Shown piece after piece: positions 18,709 through 29,758 of a stretch of DNA of 64,000 nucleotides (position 1 is its first letter; every line of letters starts with the position of its first letter). The notes below the pieces were generated by a model, which ran no database searches, was not told the DNA's origin, and worked only from the letters and a program-made list of their open reading frames with translations. Source of the stretch: Ralstonia sp. RRA (GTDB lineage: Bacteria > Pseudomonadota > Gammaproteobacteria > Burkholderiales > Burkholderiaceae); the NCBI RefSeq assembly GCF_037023145.1, contig NZ_CP146091.1, positions 2,790,001 to 2,854,000 on the forward strand, in the 5' to 3' direction. The translations under genes and the position numbers were made by a program.

Positions 18709-19188
18709 ATGCCGAGTCAATCGCCGTATCTCATGCGCGCTGCTGACATTGCCGCACGCACGCAGTCGTTTTCACACCCCTGGAACAGCCTGTCGGAAAT
18801 CCACGGCACCATGATGGGCCGGCTGCTTGGCCTCAAGCGCACCGGCATCAATTACGCGCGCGTACCGCCGGGCAAGGAATCGTTCGTCTATCACTCGCAC
18901 CAGCGCGAGGAGGAATGGATCTACATCCTCTCCGGCGAGGCCCACGCCGAGATCGACGACTGCGTCCTCGTCGTCCGCACGGGTGATTTCATGGCCTTCC
19001 CCGTGGGGGTGGCGCATCACCTGCGCAACTGCGGCAAGGAAGACCTCGTCTATCTGTGCGGCGGCGAACACCTGAACATCGAGATGACCGACCTCCCCCG
19101 GCTGGGCAAGCGCATGCTGCGCCGTGGTGAACAGGTTGACATCGTCGACATTCACCCGCAGCGCGAACTGACGCCCTTCGGCGCTTAG
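18709..19188 (+). CDS. Cupin-domain protein
   Basis: A 159-residue cupin-2 protein. The two conserved motifs are present: HSHQREEEWIYILSGEAHAEID (residues about 63–84), with the metal-binding His and Glu, and GDFMAFPVGVAHHL. It resembles small 'auxin-induced/mannose-6-phosphate-like' cupins of unknown substrate. ATG 18709 is preceded by AGAGAAG. It follows the VOC gene and precedes the WYL regulator on the same strand. Confidence 0.85.
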   Translation: MPSQSPYLMRAADIAARTQSFSHPWNSLSEIHGTMMGRLLGLKRTGINYARVPPGKESFVYHSHQREEEWIYILSGEAHAEIDDCVLVVRTGDFMAFPVGVAHHLRNCGKEDLVYLCGGEHLNIEMTDLPRLGKRMLRRGEQVDIVDIHPQRELTPFGA

Positions 19189-19263
19189 TGGGCTCAGGCG
19201 GGCTTAGGTGGTCGAATCATGGCGCGCATGGCACCCGGCCCGAAGCCCACTACAATGCCGCGC

Positions 19264-19953
19264 ATGACCCGCCGCGCTGACCGCCTTTTCCAGATTGCCC
19301 AGATCCTGCGAGGCCGCCGTTTAACCACGGCGGCGATGCTGGCCGACCGCCTGGGTGTGTCCGAACGCACGGTGTATCGGGACATCCGCGATCTCTCTAT
19401 CTCGGGCGTGCCGATTGAAGGCGAGGCCGGCATCGGTTACCGCATGCGCGCCGGCTTCGATCTGGCCCCGCTCATGTTCACTGCGGATGAAGTGGAGGCG
19501 CTGGTCGCAGGCGCGCGGATGATCAAGGCGTGGAGCGGCGGCACGATGGCCGGCTCGGTCGAAGCCGCGTTGGAAAAACTGATGGGCGCCCTGCCCGCCG
19601 AGCGCCGCTCCGAAGCCGAGACCACGCGCATCTTCGCGCCCGGCTACGGCATGGGCAGCGAGGTCAAGCAGGTCTTCGATACGCTGCATTCCGCACTCGG
19701 CCGCCACGCGGTCGCGCGGCTCTCCTACCGCGACGCGCAGGGCCAGTTGACCGAGCGGTGCATCCAGCCGCTTGGGCTGTTCTTCTGGGGGCAGGTGTGG
19801 CTGGTGGCCGCATGGTGCGAGCACCGTCAGGACTACCGCACCTTCCGCCTGGACCGCTGCGTCAAGGTCGACATCCTGGAGCGGCAGTTTGCGGAATCCG
19901 CCGAGCGCTCGCTGGCGGATTTCATGCGCAAGGTGCGAGGCTCAGGCGACTAG
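19264..19953 (+). CDS. HTH/WYL-domain transcriptional regulator (YafY-like)
   Basis: About 229 residues: an N-terminal HTH_11 (RLFQIAQILRGRRLTTAAML, with VSERTVYRDI as recognition helix) and a WYL domain whose core reads IQPLGLFFWGQVWLVAAWC followed by YRTFRLDR. WYL proteins sense small ligands or nucleic-acid signals and control their own neighbours. ATG 19264 is chosen at the start of the HTH; ATG 19255 is equally possible. The stop overlaps by 4 nt with the stop of the convergent glutathione peroxidase gene. Confidence 0.88.
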   Translation: MTRRADRLFQIAQILRGRRLTTAAMLADRLGVSERTVYRDIRDLSISGVPIEGEAGIGYRMRAGFDLAPLMFTADEVEALVAGARMIKAWSGGTMAGSVEAALEKLMGALPAERRSEAETTRIFAPGYGMGSEVKQVFDTLHSALGRHAVARLSYRDAQGQLTERCIQPLGLFFWGQVWLVAAWCEHRQDYRTFRLDRCVKVDILERQFAESAERSLADFMRKVRGSGD

Positions 19954-20453
19954 GCCGGCAGCGGATCGGGCTCCGCCAGCAGCATCTCGATATCGCCAAT
20001 GATCTCCTCCGGCTTGGTCAGCGGCGCATAGCGCTTGTAGACCGTGCCGTCACGGCGCAGCAGGAACTTGGTGAAGTTCCACTTGATCGCTTCCAAGCCC
20101 AGCACGCCGGGCTTTTCCGAGGTCAGCCACTTGTACAGCGGGTGCGCGTTGTCGCCATTCACGTCGATCTTGCTGAACATCGGGAACGACACGCCGTAGT
20201 TCTTCTCGCAGAACGCGCCAATCTCATCCGCCCCGCCCGGCTCCTGCTTGCCGAACTGGTTGCAGGGAAAGCCGAGCACTTCCAGCCCCTTCTCGCCCAA
20301 GCGCTTGTACACCGCCTCCAACCCCGCGTATTGCGGTGTGAACCCGCACTTGCTTGCCGTGTTCACGATCAACAGCACCTTGCCGCGATATTGCGAAAGC
20401 GGCACGCGCTGTCCTGTCAGCGAATCTGCCTCGAACGCGTAGACATCAGACAT
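19950..20453 (-). CDS. Glutathione peroxidase family protein (Cys type)
   Basis: A 167-residue non-selenium peroxidase. Catalytic Cys36 is in NTASKCGFTPQ, the conserved Gln in FPCNQFGKQEPG, and Trp-Asn in IKWNFTKFLL, giving the full tetrad. Bacterial enzymes of this type (BtuE/Gpx) usually reduce lipid or organic peroxides using thioredoxin rather than glutathione. It belongs with the other peroxide-defence genes here (katG, dps, oxyR) by function, although they are not contiguous. Confidence 0.93.
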   Translation of the reverse strand: MSDVYAFEADSLTGQRVPLSQYRGKVLLIVNTASKCGFTPQYAGLEAVYKRLGEKGLEVLGFPCNQFGKQEPGGADEIGAFCEKNYGVSFPMFSKIDVNGDNAHPLYKWLTSEKPGVLGLEAIKWNFTKFLLRRDGTVYKRYAPLTKPEEIIGDIEMLLAEPDPLPA

Positions 20454-20629
20454 GGGAAACCCCGAGAGAAAGGTGGAAAGGACGAATCAAGTCTGGCCGG
20501 AGAATGCCAGAAACGCCAGTCCCGCGCCGGTGTGGCTTTCCCTGCCCTGCGGCATGGGGGAACACGATCACGTCCACCCGATGGCAACGCTCACGCGCGC
20601 ACCCCGTCGGTTTGGCAGTTGGAGCCCTA

Positions 20630-20817
20630 GATGGCGCCTTGAATTTCTGTTGCAGGGAGGAAAAAGAAGGGGAACTGTCTGAGCGAAGCGAGTTTTCCCC
20701 TTCCCCTCCCTGCAACGGAAATTCAAGGAGGGGGTCGCCATCTCGGGCGCGCCTTTCTTTGCTGACTTTCTTTGGCAAGAAAAAGAAAAGTGAGTCAGCC
20801 CCGGCAGGGGATGAAAC
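20630..20817 (+). repeat. Palindromic intergenic repeat, copy A
   Basis: About 188 bp between pilU and the peroxidase gene; the rest of this 400-bp gap shows nothing. Arms 20637–20660 and 20705–20728 pair over 24 positions (23 Watson-Crick, one G·U), with further pairing inside the loop. A second part follows: GGCGCGCCTTTCTTT, then a CTTTCTTTGGCAAG hairpin and GCCCCGGCAGGGG. The same order recurs at 25157 (direct) and 24851 (inverted). The 'SERSEF'-containing short ORFs it generates are not genes. It resembles a non-autonomous dispersed element. Confidence 0.85.
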
Positions 20818-20857
20818 AAGGGATGGACCACCAACCGCATCCATCCCAGAACAAACC

Positions 20858-21997
20858 TCACACCACGTTCAGATGCTCGGTCCCCGCCGACAGATCCGTC
20901 TGCCCACCACGCTTGCTATGCAGCTTGATCTGCAGGCGCAGATCGTTCAGCGAGTCGGCATTGCGCAGCGCATCTTCGTAGCTGATCTTGCCTTCTTCAT
21001 ACAGATCGAAGAGCGCCTGGTCGAACGAAACCATCCCTTGCTCGCGGGATTTCTTCATGACCTCTTTCAGCTCGTGCACCTCGCCCTTGAAGATCAGGTC
21101 CTGCACCAGCGGTGTCGCCAGCATGATTTCCACCGCCGGCACGCGGCCTTTTTTGCCCTGGCGCGGCAGCAGCCGCTGCGCGATCATCGCGCGCAGGTTC
21201 AGCGACAGGTCGATCAGCAGCTGCTGACGCTTCTCTTCCGGGAAGAAGTTGATGATCCGGTCGATCGCCTGGTTCGAGCTGTTGGCGTGCAGCGTGGCCA
21301 GGCACAGGTGGCCGGTTTCCGCGTACTGGATGGCGTACTCCATCGTGTCGCGGTCACGAATTTCGCCGATCAGGATCACGTCTGGCGCCTGACGCAGTGT
21401 GTTCTTCAGCGCCACGTGCCACGACTCGGTATCCACCCCCACCTCGCGCTGCGTGACCACGCAGTTCTGGTGTGCGTGCACATATTCCACCGGGTCTTCA
21501 ATGGTGATGATGTGGCCGTACGAATTGGCGTTGCGGTAGCCCACCATGGCCGCCAGCGAGGTCGACTTGCCCGAGCCCGTGGCACCCACCACGATCACCA
21601 GCCCGCGCTTGCTCATCACGATCTCGTTCAAGATCGGCGGCAGGTCCAGCTCGCCCAACGAGGGGATCTTCGTGTTGATGGTCCGCAGCACCATGCCAGC
21701 GCGGCCCTGCTGGATGAACGCCGACACACGGAAGCGCCCTGCCCCCGGCGCCGTGATGGCGAAGTTGCACTCCAAGCTGTCTTCGTACTCGCGCAGTTGC
21801 TTCTCGTTCATGATCGACTTGACCAGACCGATGGCCTGCACCGCACTCAGCGGCTGCTGCGAGATCGGCGTGACCTTGCCGTCCACCTTGATGGCGGGCG
21901 GAAATTCTGCGGTGATGAACAAGTCCGAGCCACGGCTGTTCACCATCAACTGCAAGAGTTCGTGGATGTATTTGGTGGCGGCTTCGCGGTCCAGCAT
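20858..21997 (-). CDS. pilU: Twitching motility ATPase PilU
   Basis: A 379-residue GspE/PilT-type ATPase with Walker A GATGSGKS, the Asp box IITIEDPVEYVHAHQNCVVTQ, Walker B VILIGEIRD and the His box ETGHLCLATLH. The longer C-terminus and pairing with pilT mark it as PilU, the accessory retraction motor that works with PilT on type IV pili. It starts 66 nt after the pilT stop, so the two form an operon. Repeat copy A lies directly downstream. Confidence 0.95.
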   Translation of the reverse strand: MLDREAATKYIHELLQLMVNSRGSDLFITAEFPPAIKVDGKVTPISQQPLSAVQAIGLVKSIMNEKQLREYEDSLECNFAITAPGAGRFRVSAFIQQGRAGMVLRTINTKIPSLGELDLPPILNEIVMSKRGLVIVVGATGSGKSTSLAAMVGYRNANSYGHIITIEDPVEYVHAHQNCVVTQREVGVDTESWHVALKNTLRQAPDVILIGEIRDRDTMEYAIQYAETGHLCLATLHANSSNQAIDRIINFFPEEKRQQLLIDLSLNLRAMIAQRLLPRQGKKGRVPAVEIMLATPLVQDLIFKGEVHELKEVMKKSREQGMVSFDQALFDLYEEGKISYEDALRNADSLNDLRLQIKLHSKRGGQTDLSAGTEHLNVV

Positions 21998-22063
21998 GGC
22001 GTGCCCCTCCTGAAAGGAATTGGTGTGCGCGCTAACGTGTCGTGCAGTTAGCGCGTCCGTGCA

Positions 22064-23107
22064 TCAGTTCGCGAACGCGTCCGGGTTCTTGGCGATGGCG
22101 CGTGCGTCTGCGTAGTTGATCGCCGAGCGCTTGATGAGCTCCGACAGGCACTGGTCGAGCGTCTGCATGCCCATGCCGCTGCTGGTCTGCATCATCGAAT
22201 ACATCTGCGAGATCTTGTTCTCGCGGATCAAGTGGCGGATGGCCGGCGTGGCGATCATGATCTCGTGCGCCGCAATCCGGCCCGAGCCGTCGCGCGTCTT
22301 GAGTAGCGTCTGCGAGATCACCGCTTCCAGCGATTCGGAAAGCATGGTCCGGACCATCTCTTTCTCGTCCGACGGGAACACGTCGACGACCCGGTCGATG
22401 GTCTTCGCAGCGGAGCTGGTGTGCAGCGTACCGAACACCAAGTGGCCGGTTTCCGCCGCGGTGAGTGCCAGGCGAATGGTTTCCAGATCACGCAATTCGC
22501 CGACCAGCACCACGTCCGGATCTTCACGCAGTGCCGACTTCAACGCATTGGCGAACGAGTGCGTATGCGGCCCCAGCTCGCGCTGGTTGATCAGGCTCTT
22601 CTTGGATTCGTGCACGAATTCGATCGGGTCCTCCACCGTGAGGATGTGGCCCATGTCGTTTTCGTTGCGGTGGTTCACCATCGCCGCCAGCGTGGTCGAC
22701 TTGCCCGAGCCGGTCGGGCCCGTGACAAGCACCAAGCCACGCGGCTTCATCGCCAGGTCGGCAAACACGGCCGGCGCCTTCAGGTCGTCCAGCGTGAGCA
22801 CCTTCGACGGAATCGTCCGGAACACAGCCGAAGCGCCGCGGTTCTGGTTGAACGCGTTGACCCGGAAACGCGAGAGCCCCGGGATCTCAAACGAGAAGTC
22901 GACTTCAAGGTTTTCTTCGTAGACCTTGCGCTGCCCGTCGCTCATGATGTCGTACACCATGGAGTGCACGTCTTGGTGCGTGAGCGGTGGCACGTTGATC
23001 CGGCGCATGTCGCCGTGGATCCGGATCATCGGCGGCAAACCGGCCGACAAGTGCAAGTCCGACGCTTTGTTCTTGGCGGAAAACGCCAGAAGCTGCGCGA
23101 TGTCCAT
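22064..23107 (-). CDS. pilT: Type IV pilus retraction ATPase PilT
   Basis: A 347-residue hexameric ATPase that powers pilus depolymerisation for twitching and DNA uptake. N-terminal LAFSAKNKASDLHLSAGLPP, Walker A GPTGSGKS, Asp box ILTVEDPIEFVHES, Walker B VVLVGELRD and the PilT-specific C-terminal sequence near AIRHLIRENK are present. Length matches P. aeruginosa PilT (344). It is divergent from yggS with 122 nt between them, and pilU follows. Confidence 0.97.
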   Translation of the reverse strand: MDIAQLLAFSAKNKASDLHLSAGLPPMIRIHGDMRRINVPPLTHQDVHSMVYDIMSDGQRKVYEENLEVDFSFEIPGLSRFRVNAFNQNRGASAVFRTIPSKVLTLDDLKAPAVFADLAMKPRGLVLVTGPTGSGKSTTLAAMVNHRNENDMGHILTVEDPIEFVHESKKSLINQRELGPHTHSFANALKSALREDPDVVLVGELRDLETIRLALTAAETGHLVFGTLHTSSAAKTIDRVVDVFPSDEKEMVRTMLSESLEAVISQTLLKTRDGSGRIAAHEIMIATPAIRHLIRENKISQMYSMMQTSSGMGMQTLDQCLSELIKRSAINYADARAIAKNPDAFAN

Positions 23108-23229
23108 CTTATAATGACCCCCGACTTTTTTATGTCGCCCAGGCGTCGCAATGGCGCTCCCCCGGGTGCTGCCGACACTGTCAACAACGTGCCGGAGCCT
23201 TGTTTATTTGTAACAAACGTCGCCGGATT

Positions 23230-23952
23230 ATGTCTGTAATCGCCGCCAACTTGCAAGCCGTGCGTCAGCGGATCACAACGGCCTGCACACTGGCTTCGCG
23301 CGATGCTGCGGGTGTCACATTGCTGGCCGTTTCCAAGACGTTCGATGCCGATGCCGTGCGTGCCGCGCATGCCGCCGGGCAACGCCTTTTCGGCGAAAAC
23401 TACGTGCAAGAAGGCATCGCCAAGATCGATGCGCTGGCCGACCTGCGCACCGGTGTCGACCCCATCGGCTGGCACTTCATCGGCCCGCTGCAGAGCAACA
23501 AGACGCGCCCCGTGGCCGAGCAGTTCGACTGGGTGCACAGCGTCGATCGGCTCAAGATTGCAGAGCGCCTGTCTGCCCAGCGCCCCGATACCTTGCCGCC
23601 GCTGCAGGTCTGCCTGGAAATCAACATCAGCCGCCAGGCCAGCAAACACGGCCTGCTGCCCGATTTCGATGAGGTCCTTGCCGTGGCACGTGCGGTGGCG
23701 GCCCTGCCCCGCCTGCAGTTGCGCGGCCTGATGGCCGTTCCTGAGCCAACCGACGACCCAGCTGCACAGCGCGCACCTTTTGCCGCCCTGAGCCGACTGG
23801 CCGACCAGTTGCGAGACGCCGGCATTGCCATCGATACACTGTCGATGGGCATGTCCGCCGATCTGGAAGATGCGATTGCCGAAGGCGCCACCATCGTGCG
23901 CGTCGGCAGCGCCATCTTCGGAGCGCGGCAGTATGCGCACGCGCCCGCCTGA
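23230..23952 (+). CDS. yggS: PLP homeostasis protein, YggS/PROSC family
   Basis: A 240-residue single-domain PLP-binding protein of the alanine-racemase barrel fold. The PLP Lys is in LLAVSKTF near residue 35; GENYVQEG and WHFIGPLQSNK are family signatures. YggS buffers free pyridoxal phosphate and affects amino-acid pools rather than catalysing a known reaction. proC follows after 37 nt, the common yggS–proC pairing. ATG 23230 is preferred over the upstream in-frame start. Confidence 0.93.
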   Translation: MSVIAANLQAVRQRITTACTLASRDAAGVTLLAVSKTFDADAVRAAHAAGQRLFGENYVQEGIAKIDALADLRTGVDPIGWHFIGPLQSNKTRPVAEQFDWVHSVDRLKIAERLSAQRPDTLPPLQVCLEINISRQASKHGLLPDFDEVLAVARAVAALPRLQLRGLMAVPEPTDDPAAQRAPFAALSRLADQLRDAGIAIDTLSMGMSADLEDAIAEGATIVRVGSAIFGARQYAHAPA

Positions 23953-23989
23953 TTTCCTGTTTCCCGTTGTTCTTCACCCCACCACTCTC

Positions 23990-24814
23990 ATGCTCGACAC
24001 TCTGAAACTCGGCTTCATCGGCGGCGGCAACATGGCGGCAGCCCTCATCGGCGGCCTGATTGCCAAAGGCGCGCACGGCGCCAACATCGTGGTGGTGGAC
24101 CCGACCGAGCCGGCACGCGCCCGTGCCGAACAAACCTGGGGTGCCCGCGCAGCCGCCGCCCCCGGCGCCGAGCTGGCCGACCGCGACGTGATCGTCCTAG
24201 CCGTGAAACCGCAGCAGATGCGCGAAGTGTGTGCTCAGCTTGCACCGCATCTCGGCAACAGCCTGGTGCTGTCGGTGGCGGCGGGCATCCGCATTCAAGA
24301 CCTGTCACGCTGGCTGAATGGTCATGCGCGCATCGTGCGTGCAATGCCGAACACACCGGCATTGTCGGGCCTGGGCATGACGGGGCTCGCGGCCAACACG
24401 GGCCTGTCTGAAGTTGATCGCGCCACGGCCAGCGCCGTCGCCAATGCCGTCGGCAAGAGCATCTGGGTGCCTGCCGAGGCACAGATTGATGCCGTGACCG
24501 CCATCTCGGGCAGCGGCCCAGCCTACGTGTTCTATTTCATCGAAGCGATGCAGCAGGCGGCGCAGGAGCTGGGGCTGTCGGCGGAAGATGGGCGCACGCT
24601 GGCGGTGGAAACGTTCATTGGCGCGGCCACGCTGGCTGGGCAGTCGAGCGAGCCGGTGGAGGTGCTGCGTGAGCGCGTGACCTCCAAGGGCGGCACGACC
24701 TACGCGGCGCTTACGGCGATGGAGGGTGCGGGTATCAAAGCTGCCTTCGTGCGTGCCATGCATGCAGCGGCTGCTCGCGGCAAGGAGATGGGTGAAGAGT
24801 TCGGGCGGGATTGA
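23990..24814 (+). CDS. proC: Pyrroline-5-carboxylate reductase
   Basis: A 274-residue NADPH-dependent reductase for the last step of proline synthesis. The Rossmann motif GFIGGGNMAAAL is at residues 9–20. RAMPNTPAL and the C-terminal PVEVLRERVTSKGGTTYAAL signature of P5C reductases are present. It is placed directly after yggS on the same strand. A hairpin-rich repeat and a terminator follow. Confidence 0.96.
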   Translation: MLDTLKLGFIGGGNMAAALIGGLIAKGAHGANIVVVDPTEPARARAEQTWGARAAAAPGAELADRDVIVLAVKPQQMREVCAQLAPHLGNSLVLSVAAGIRIQDLSRWLNGHARIVRAMPNTPALSGLGMTGLAANTGLSEVDRATASAVANAVGKSIWVPAEAQIDAVTAISGSGPAYVFYFIEAMQQAAQELGLSAEDGRTLAVETFIGAATLAGQSSEPVEVLRERVTSKGGTTYAALTAMEGAGIKAAFVRAMHAAAARGKEMGEEFGRD

Positions 24815-24850
24815 GTTTTGGGGGGCTGGGGTCTTGATTTGGTGTTGGTG

Positions 24851-25049
24851 GTTTGTCTCCCTTTCGTCCCCTGCCGGGGCCGACTCACTTTCTTTGTCTT
24901 GCCAAAGAAAGTAAGCAAAGAAAGGCGCGCCCGATGCGGCGAAAGACTCCTTGAATTTATGTCGCAAGGAGGGAGAGGAGGCAAACTCGCTGCGCTCAAA
25001 CAGCCTCCTCTCTTTTTCCTCCTTGCAACAGAAATTCAAGGCGCCGCAT
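24851..25049 (-). repeat. Palindromic intergenic repeat, copy B (inverted)
   Basis: The same element as copies A and C, in opposite orientation. Arms 24949–24972 and 25018–25041 differ from perfect pairing at two positions. The arm position that reads GCAGGG in A and GCGGGG in C reads GCAAGG here, and the opposite arm changes to match. The conserved tail (GTTTNNTC, CCCCTGCCGGGGC) is at the left end. It lies 37 bp after proC. Confidence 0.85.
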
Positions 25050-25107
25050 AGGGCAGGGAAAGTCAAAGGCAAAAAAGACAAACCATCTGGACGTCAGCCA
25101 GAACGAC

Positions 25108-25137
25108 AAAGGCCAACCTCGCGAGGGTTGGCCTTTT
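25108..25137 (+). terminator. Terminator between repeat copies B and C
   Basis: AAGGCCAACC (25109–25118) pairs with GGTTGGCCTT (25126–25135), followed by TTTTCTTTT. This is the first good rho-independent terminator after proC. It lies in the 567-bp gap that otherwise holds the two repeats. Confidence 0.7.
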
Positions 25138-25156
25138 CTTTTGACGTTAGGCCCTT

Positions 25157-25347
25157 GATGGCGCCTTGGATTTTTGTTGCGGGGAGGATAAAGAAGGGAG
25201 GCTGTCTGAGCGCAGCGAGTTTGCCTCCCTTCCCTCCCCGCGACAAAAATCCAAGGAGGGGGTCGCCATCTCGGGCGCGCCTTTCTTTTGCCTACTTTTC
25301 TTTGGCAAGACAAAGAAAAGTAGGTCGTGCCCGGCAGGGTACGAAAC
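25157..25347 (+). repeat. Palindromic intergenic repeat, copy C
   Basis: Direct copy of A, about 190 bp. Arms 25164–25187 and 25233–25256 pair over 24 positions with one G·U. Compared with copy A, three arm positions differ and in each case the paired base differs too, so the stem is kept. It ends 34 bp before the ubiA stop. Confidence 0.85.
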
Positions 25348-25381
25348 AGGTATGGACCAAAAGCGCCAATCCTCGAATCAG

Positions 25382-26257
25382 TCAGCGCAGCATATAAGCA
25401 ACCGCCACCCCAGCAAACACACAGGCCCCCAACCAGTTGTTATGCCGGAAGACAAAGAAGCACTTCATGCGATCCCGCGTGCGCAGCATCGGGTAGTACC
25501 AGAGCGCCAGCGCCACAGCCGCCGCCATCCCGATCCAGTACGCCACACCCAGCGCCATCACGTAACCAGCCCAGGCCATGATCCCAAAGAAGGCCACATA
25601 GCACAGCATGATCGCCGCCACGTCGAAACGGCCGAAGGTGATGGCGGAGGTCTTGATGCCGATATGCAGATCGTCATCACGATCCACCATCGCGTAAGCA
25701 GTGTCATAGGCAACCGCCCAGAACACGTTACCGATCAGCATCAGCCAAGCGAGCACCGGCACCTGATCCTGCACCGCCGCATACGCCATCGGAATGCCAA
25801 AGCCGAATGCAATCCCCAGATACGCCTGCGGAATCGCAAAGAAGCGCTTGAAGAACGGGTACGTGCCGGCAATCACAATCGCCGCGACCGACATCCACTT
25901 GGTCAGCGCATTGAGCGGCAGGATCAGCGTGAAGGCGATGAGCGAGAGCACCGCGGCCACAGCCAGCGCCTCCCACGGCGCGATCAGGCCAGCGGTGATC
26001 GGGCGCTCCTTGGTGCGTTTGACGTGCTTGTCGAAATCCCGATCGGCCCAGTCGTTGACGGCGCAGCCGGCCGAGCGCATCAGGAACGTGCCAACCGTGA
26101 AGATCAGCACCAGCGACAGCGACGGATGCCCGTCGGACGCCATCCACAGCGCCCACAGCGTCGGCCACAGCAGCAGTACCGTACCGATCGGCTTATCCAT
26201 GCGCATCAGGCGCGCATAAAGGATGAGACGGCTGGGTTGGGCGGCGGACGACTGCAT
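25382..26257 (-). CDS. ubiA: 4-hydroxybenzoate octaprenyltransferase
   Basis: A 291-residue, multi-helix prenyltransferase that attaches the polyprenyl tail to 4-hydroxybenzoate in ubiquinone synthesis at the inner membrane. Both Asp-rich Mg-diphosphate motifs are clear: [19 protein letters not shown] and [18 protein letters not shown] 26257 is chosen; TTG and GTG codons lie 12 and 9 nt upstream in frame. It is downstream of katG on the same strand but separated from it by a terminator. Confidence 0.95.
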   Translation of the reverse strand: MQSSAAQPSRLILYARLMRMDKPIGTVLLLWPTLWALWMASDGHPSLSLVLIFTVGTFLMRSAGCAVNDWADRDFDKHVKRTKERPITAGLIAPWEALAVAAVLSLIAFTLILPLNALTKWMSVAAIVIAGTYPFFKRFFAIPQAYLGIAFGFGIPMAYAAVQDQVPVLAWLMLIGNVFWAVAYDTAYAMVDRDDDLHIGIKTSAITFGRFDVAAIMLCYVAFFGIMAWAGYVMALGVAYWIGMAAAVALALWYYPMLRTRDRMKCFFVFRHNNWLGACVFAGVAVAYMLR

Positions 26258-26271
26258 GGAAATCACCAAAG

Positions 26272-26306
26272 AAAAATGGCGCCTGCACGAGGCAAGGCGC
26301 CATTTT
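26272..26306 (-). terminator. Terminator of katG
   Basis: On the minus strand AAAATGGCGCC and GGCGCCATTTTT form an 11-bp stem around a 12-nt loop, ending in a run of five T. It separates katG from ubiA, so ubiA should have its own promoter or depend on read-through. Confidence 0.8.
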
Positions 26307-26338
26307 AGTCCTGTTGCCTGATTGCTCAGGCTTGAGGC

Positions 26339-28633
<2,295 letters not shown>

Positions 28634-28638
28634 CTAAC

Positions 28639-29139
28639 TTAGGCCAGCAGCGAGCGCAGCATCCAGGCGGTCTTTTCGTGGATGTCCATGCGTTGCGTGA
28701 GCAGATCGGCGGTCGGCTCGTCAGCGGCCTTGTCGACGTCCGGGAACAGGCTGCGGGCGGTGCGCGTCACGGCTTCGTGGCCGGCGACCAGCTCGCGCAC
28801 CATGTCCATCGCCTCGGGAATGCCCTTCGATTCCGGAATCGACGACAGCTTGGCAAATTCGGAGTACGAACCCGGCGCCGGATAACCCAGCGCGCGGATG
28901 CGCTCAGCCACAGGGTCAACGGCGTTCCACAGTTCGTTGTACTGCGTCTCGAACATCAGATGCAGCGTGTTGAACATCGGGCCGGTGACGTTCCAGTGGA
29001 AGTAGTGCGTCTTCAGGTAGAGCGAGTACGTATCGGCCAGCAGGCGCGACAGGCCTTCGGCGATCTTCTTGCGGTCCTTGTCAGCAATACCGATGTTGAT
29101 CTGGGCTGCGGCAGTCGCGCCGCTGTTCTTCTTTGCCAT
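28639..29139 (-). CDS. dps: DNA starvation/stationary-phase protein Dps
   Basis: A 166-residue ferritin-like protein that oxidises Fe(II) with H2O2 and stores iron in a 12-subunit shell. The ferroxidase ligands lie in [16 protein letters not shown] and [19 protein letters not shown], the interface site of Dps. The N-terminal MAKKNSG stretch is short, so DNA binding by a Lys-rich tail is likely modest. It lies directly upstream of katG, forming a peroxide-defence pair. Confidence 0.95.
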   Translation of the reverse strand: MAKKNSGATAAAQINIGIADKDRKKIAEGLSRLLADTYSLYLKTHYFHWNVTGPMFNTLHLMFETQYNELWNAVDPVAERIRALGYPAPGSYSEFAKLSSIPESKGIPEAMDMVRELVAGHEAVTRTARSLFPDVDKAADEPTADLLTQRMDIHEKTAWMLRSLLA

Positions 29140-29307
29140 CTGGATTCCCCTATGAAGTGGTGTGCAAAAACGCGAAGACCTACCGTGGTCCGGTCAGACG
29201 ACGCGCGCTTCAGGCCTTAGTTCGGTTGCAGCGCGGGCCGCAAGTTCCGAGCATGGCATTGCTCCATGACGAAACGCAAAGCCGGTCGCAACCGAGCGTC
29301 AGGCCCG

Positions 29308-29550
29308 TCAGACCATGAGCTGCACCATACCGTGCAGGAACACGATCATAGCGCCGGCCGCCACGATGGTCAGACCGATCTGCTTGCGCACCCACTTGCG
29401 TTGCAGGCGGGCGGGCTCCGCGTTAGGCATGCCTCGGCCACCAGCCACACTGCCGGGCAACCCGGACAGCGTCGGCACCTCTGCCCGCGATGCGCGTACT
29501 GCACCACCAAACGCCTGCCATTCCGAAACGAACATCCGCACCATTGCCAT
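29308..29550 (-). CDS. Small membrane protein of unknown function
   Basis: An 80-residue product with a soluble N-terminal part and one C-terminal membrane helix (KQIGLTIVAAGAMIVFLHGM) preceded by Lys/Arg-rich RLQRKWVRK. No family was recognised. It is considered real because AAGGAGA lies 7 nt before ATG 29550. It is upstream of dps on the same strand, 168 nt away. The hydrophobic tail with a positive flank suggests an N-in single-span inner-membrane protein. Confidence 0.6.
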   Translation of the reverse strand: MAMVRMFVSEWQAFGGAVRASRAEVPTLSGLPGSVAGGRGMPNAEPARLQRKWVRKQIGLTIVAAGAMIVFLHGMVQLMV

Positions 29551-29683
29551 GATCTTTTCTCCTTACAACCCGCGCGCGGCGTCGCGTATTGCGCCGCGTG
29601 CTCTGCTGCCATTGCACAACCTCAAACCCAACGCTCTGTAGGTGCTTGCCCCGTAAGCGGGGCGACCTCGGAAATCCGCGAGA

Positions 29684-29758
29684 TCAATGCGATTCACCAT
29701 AGGCGGCGAGCCATTCCAACACGGTCGCGACGGCGGTCGAGGCAAGGTGGTAGGACAT
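29684..29758 (-). CDS. Candidate 24-residue microprotein
   Basis: A short ORF with GGAG 6 nt before ATG 29758. It reads like an amphipathic helix (LASTAVATVLEWLAAY in the middle) and ends EHSG-like with a His. It lies 133 nt upstream of the small membrane protein gene, on the same strand and downstream of an AT-rich stretch that could hold the promoter. No family is known; it could be chance. Confidence 0.35.
   Translation of the reverse strand: MSYHLASTAVATVLEWLAAYGESH

Noticed and set aside
20446..20844. Short ORFs containing SERSEF- and ARLSLLTFF-type stretches around the three repeats
   Set aside because: The same peptide fragments recur at each repeat copy in either orientation, so they come from the repeat and not from genes.
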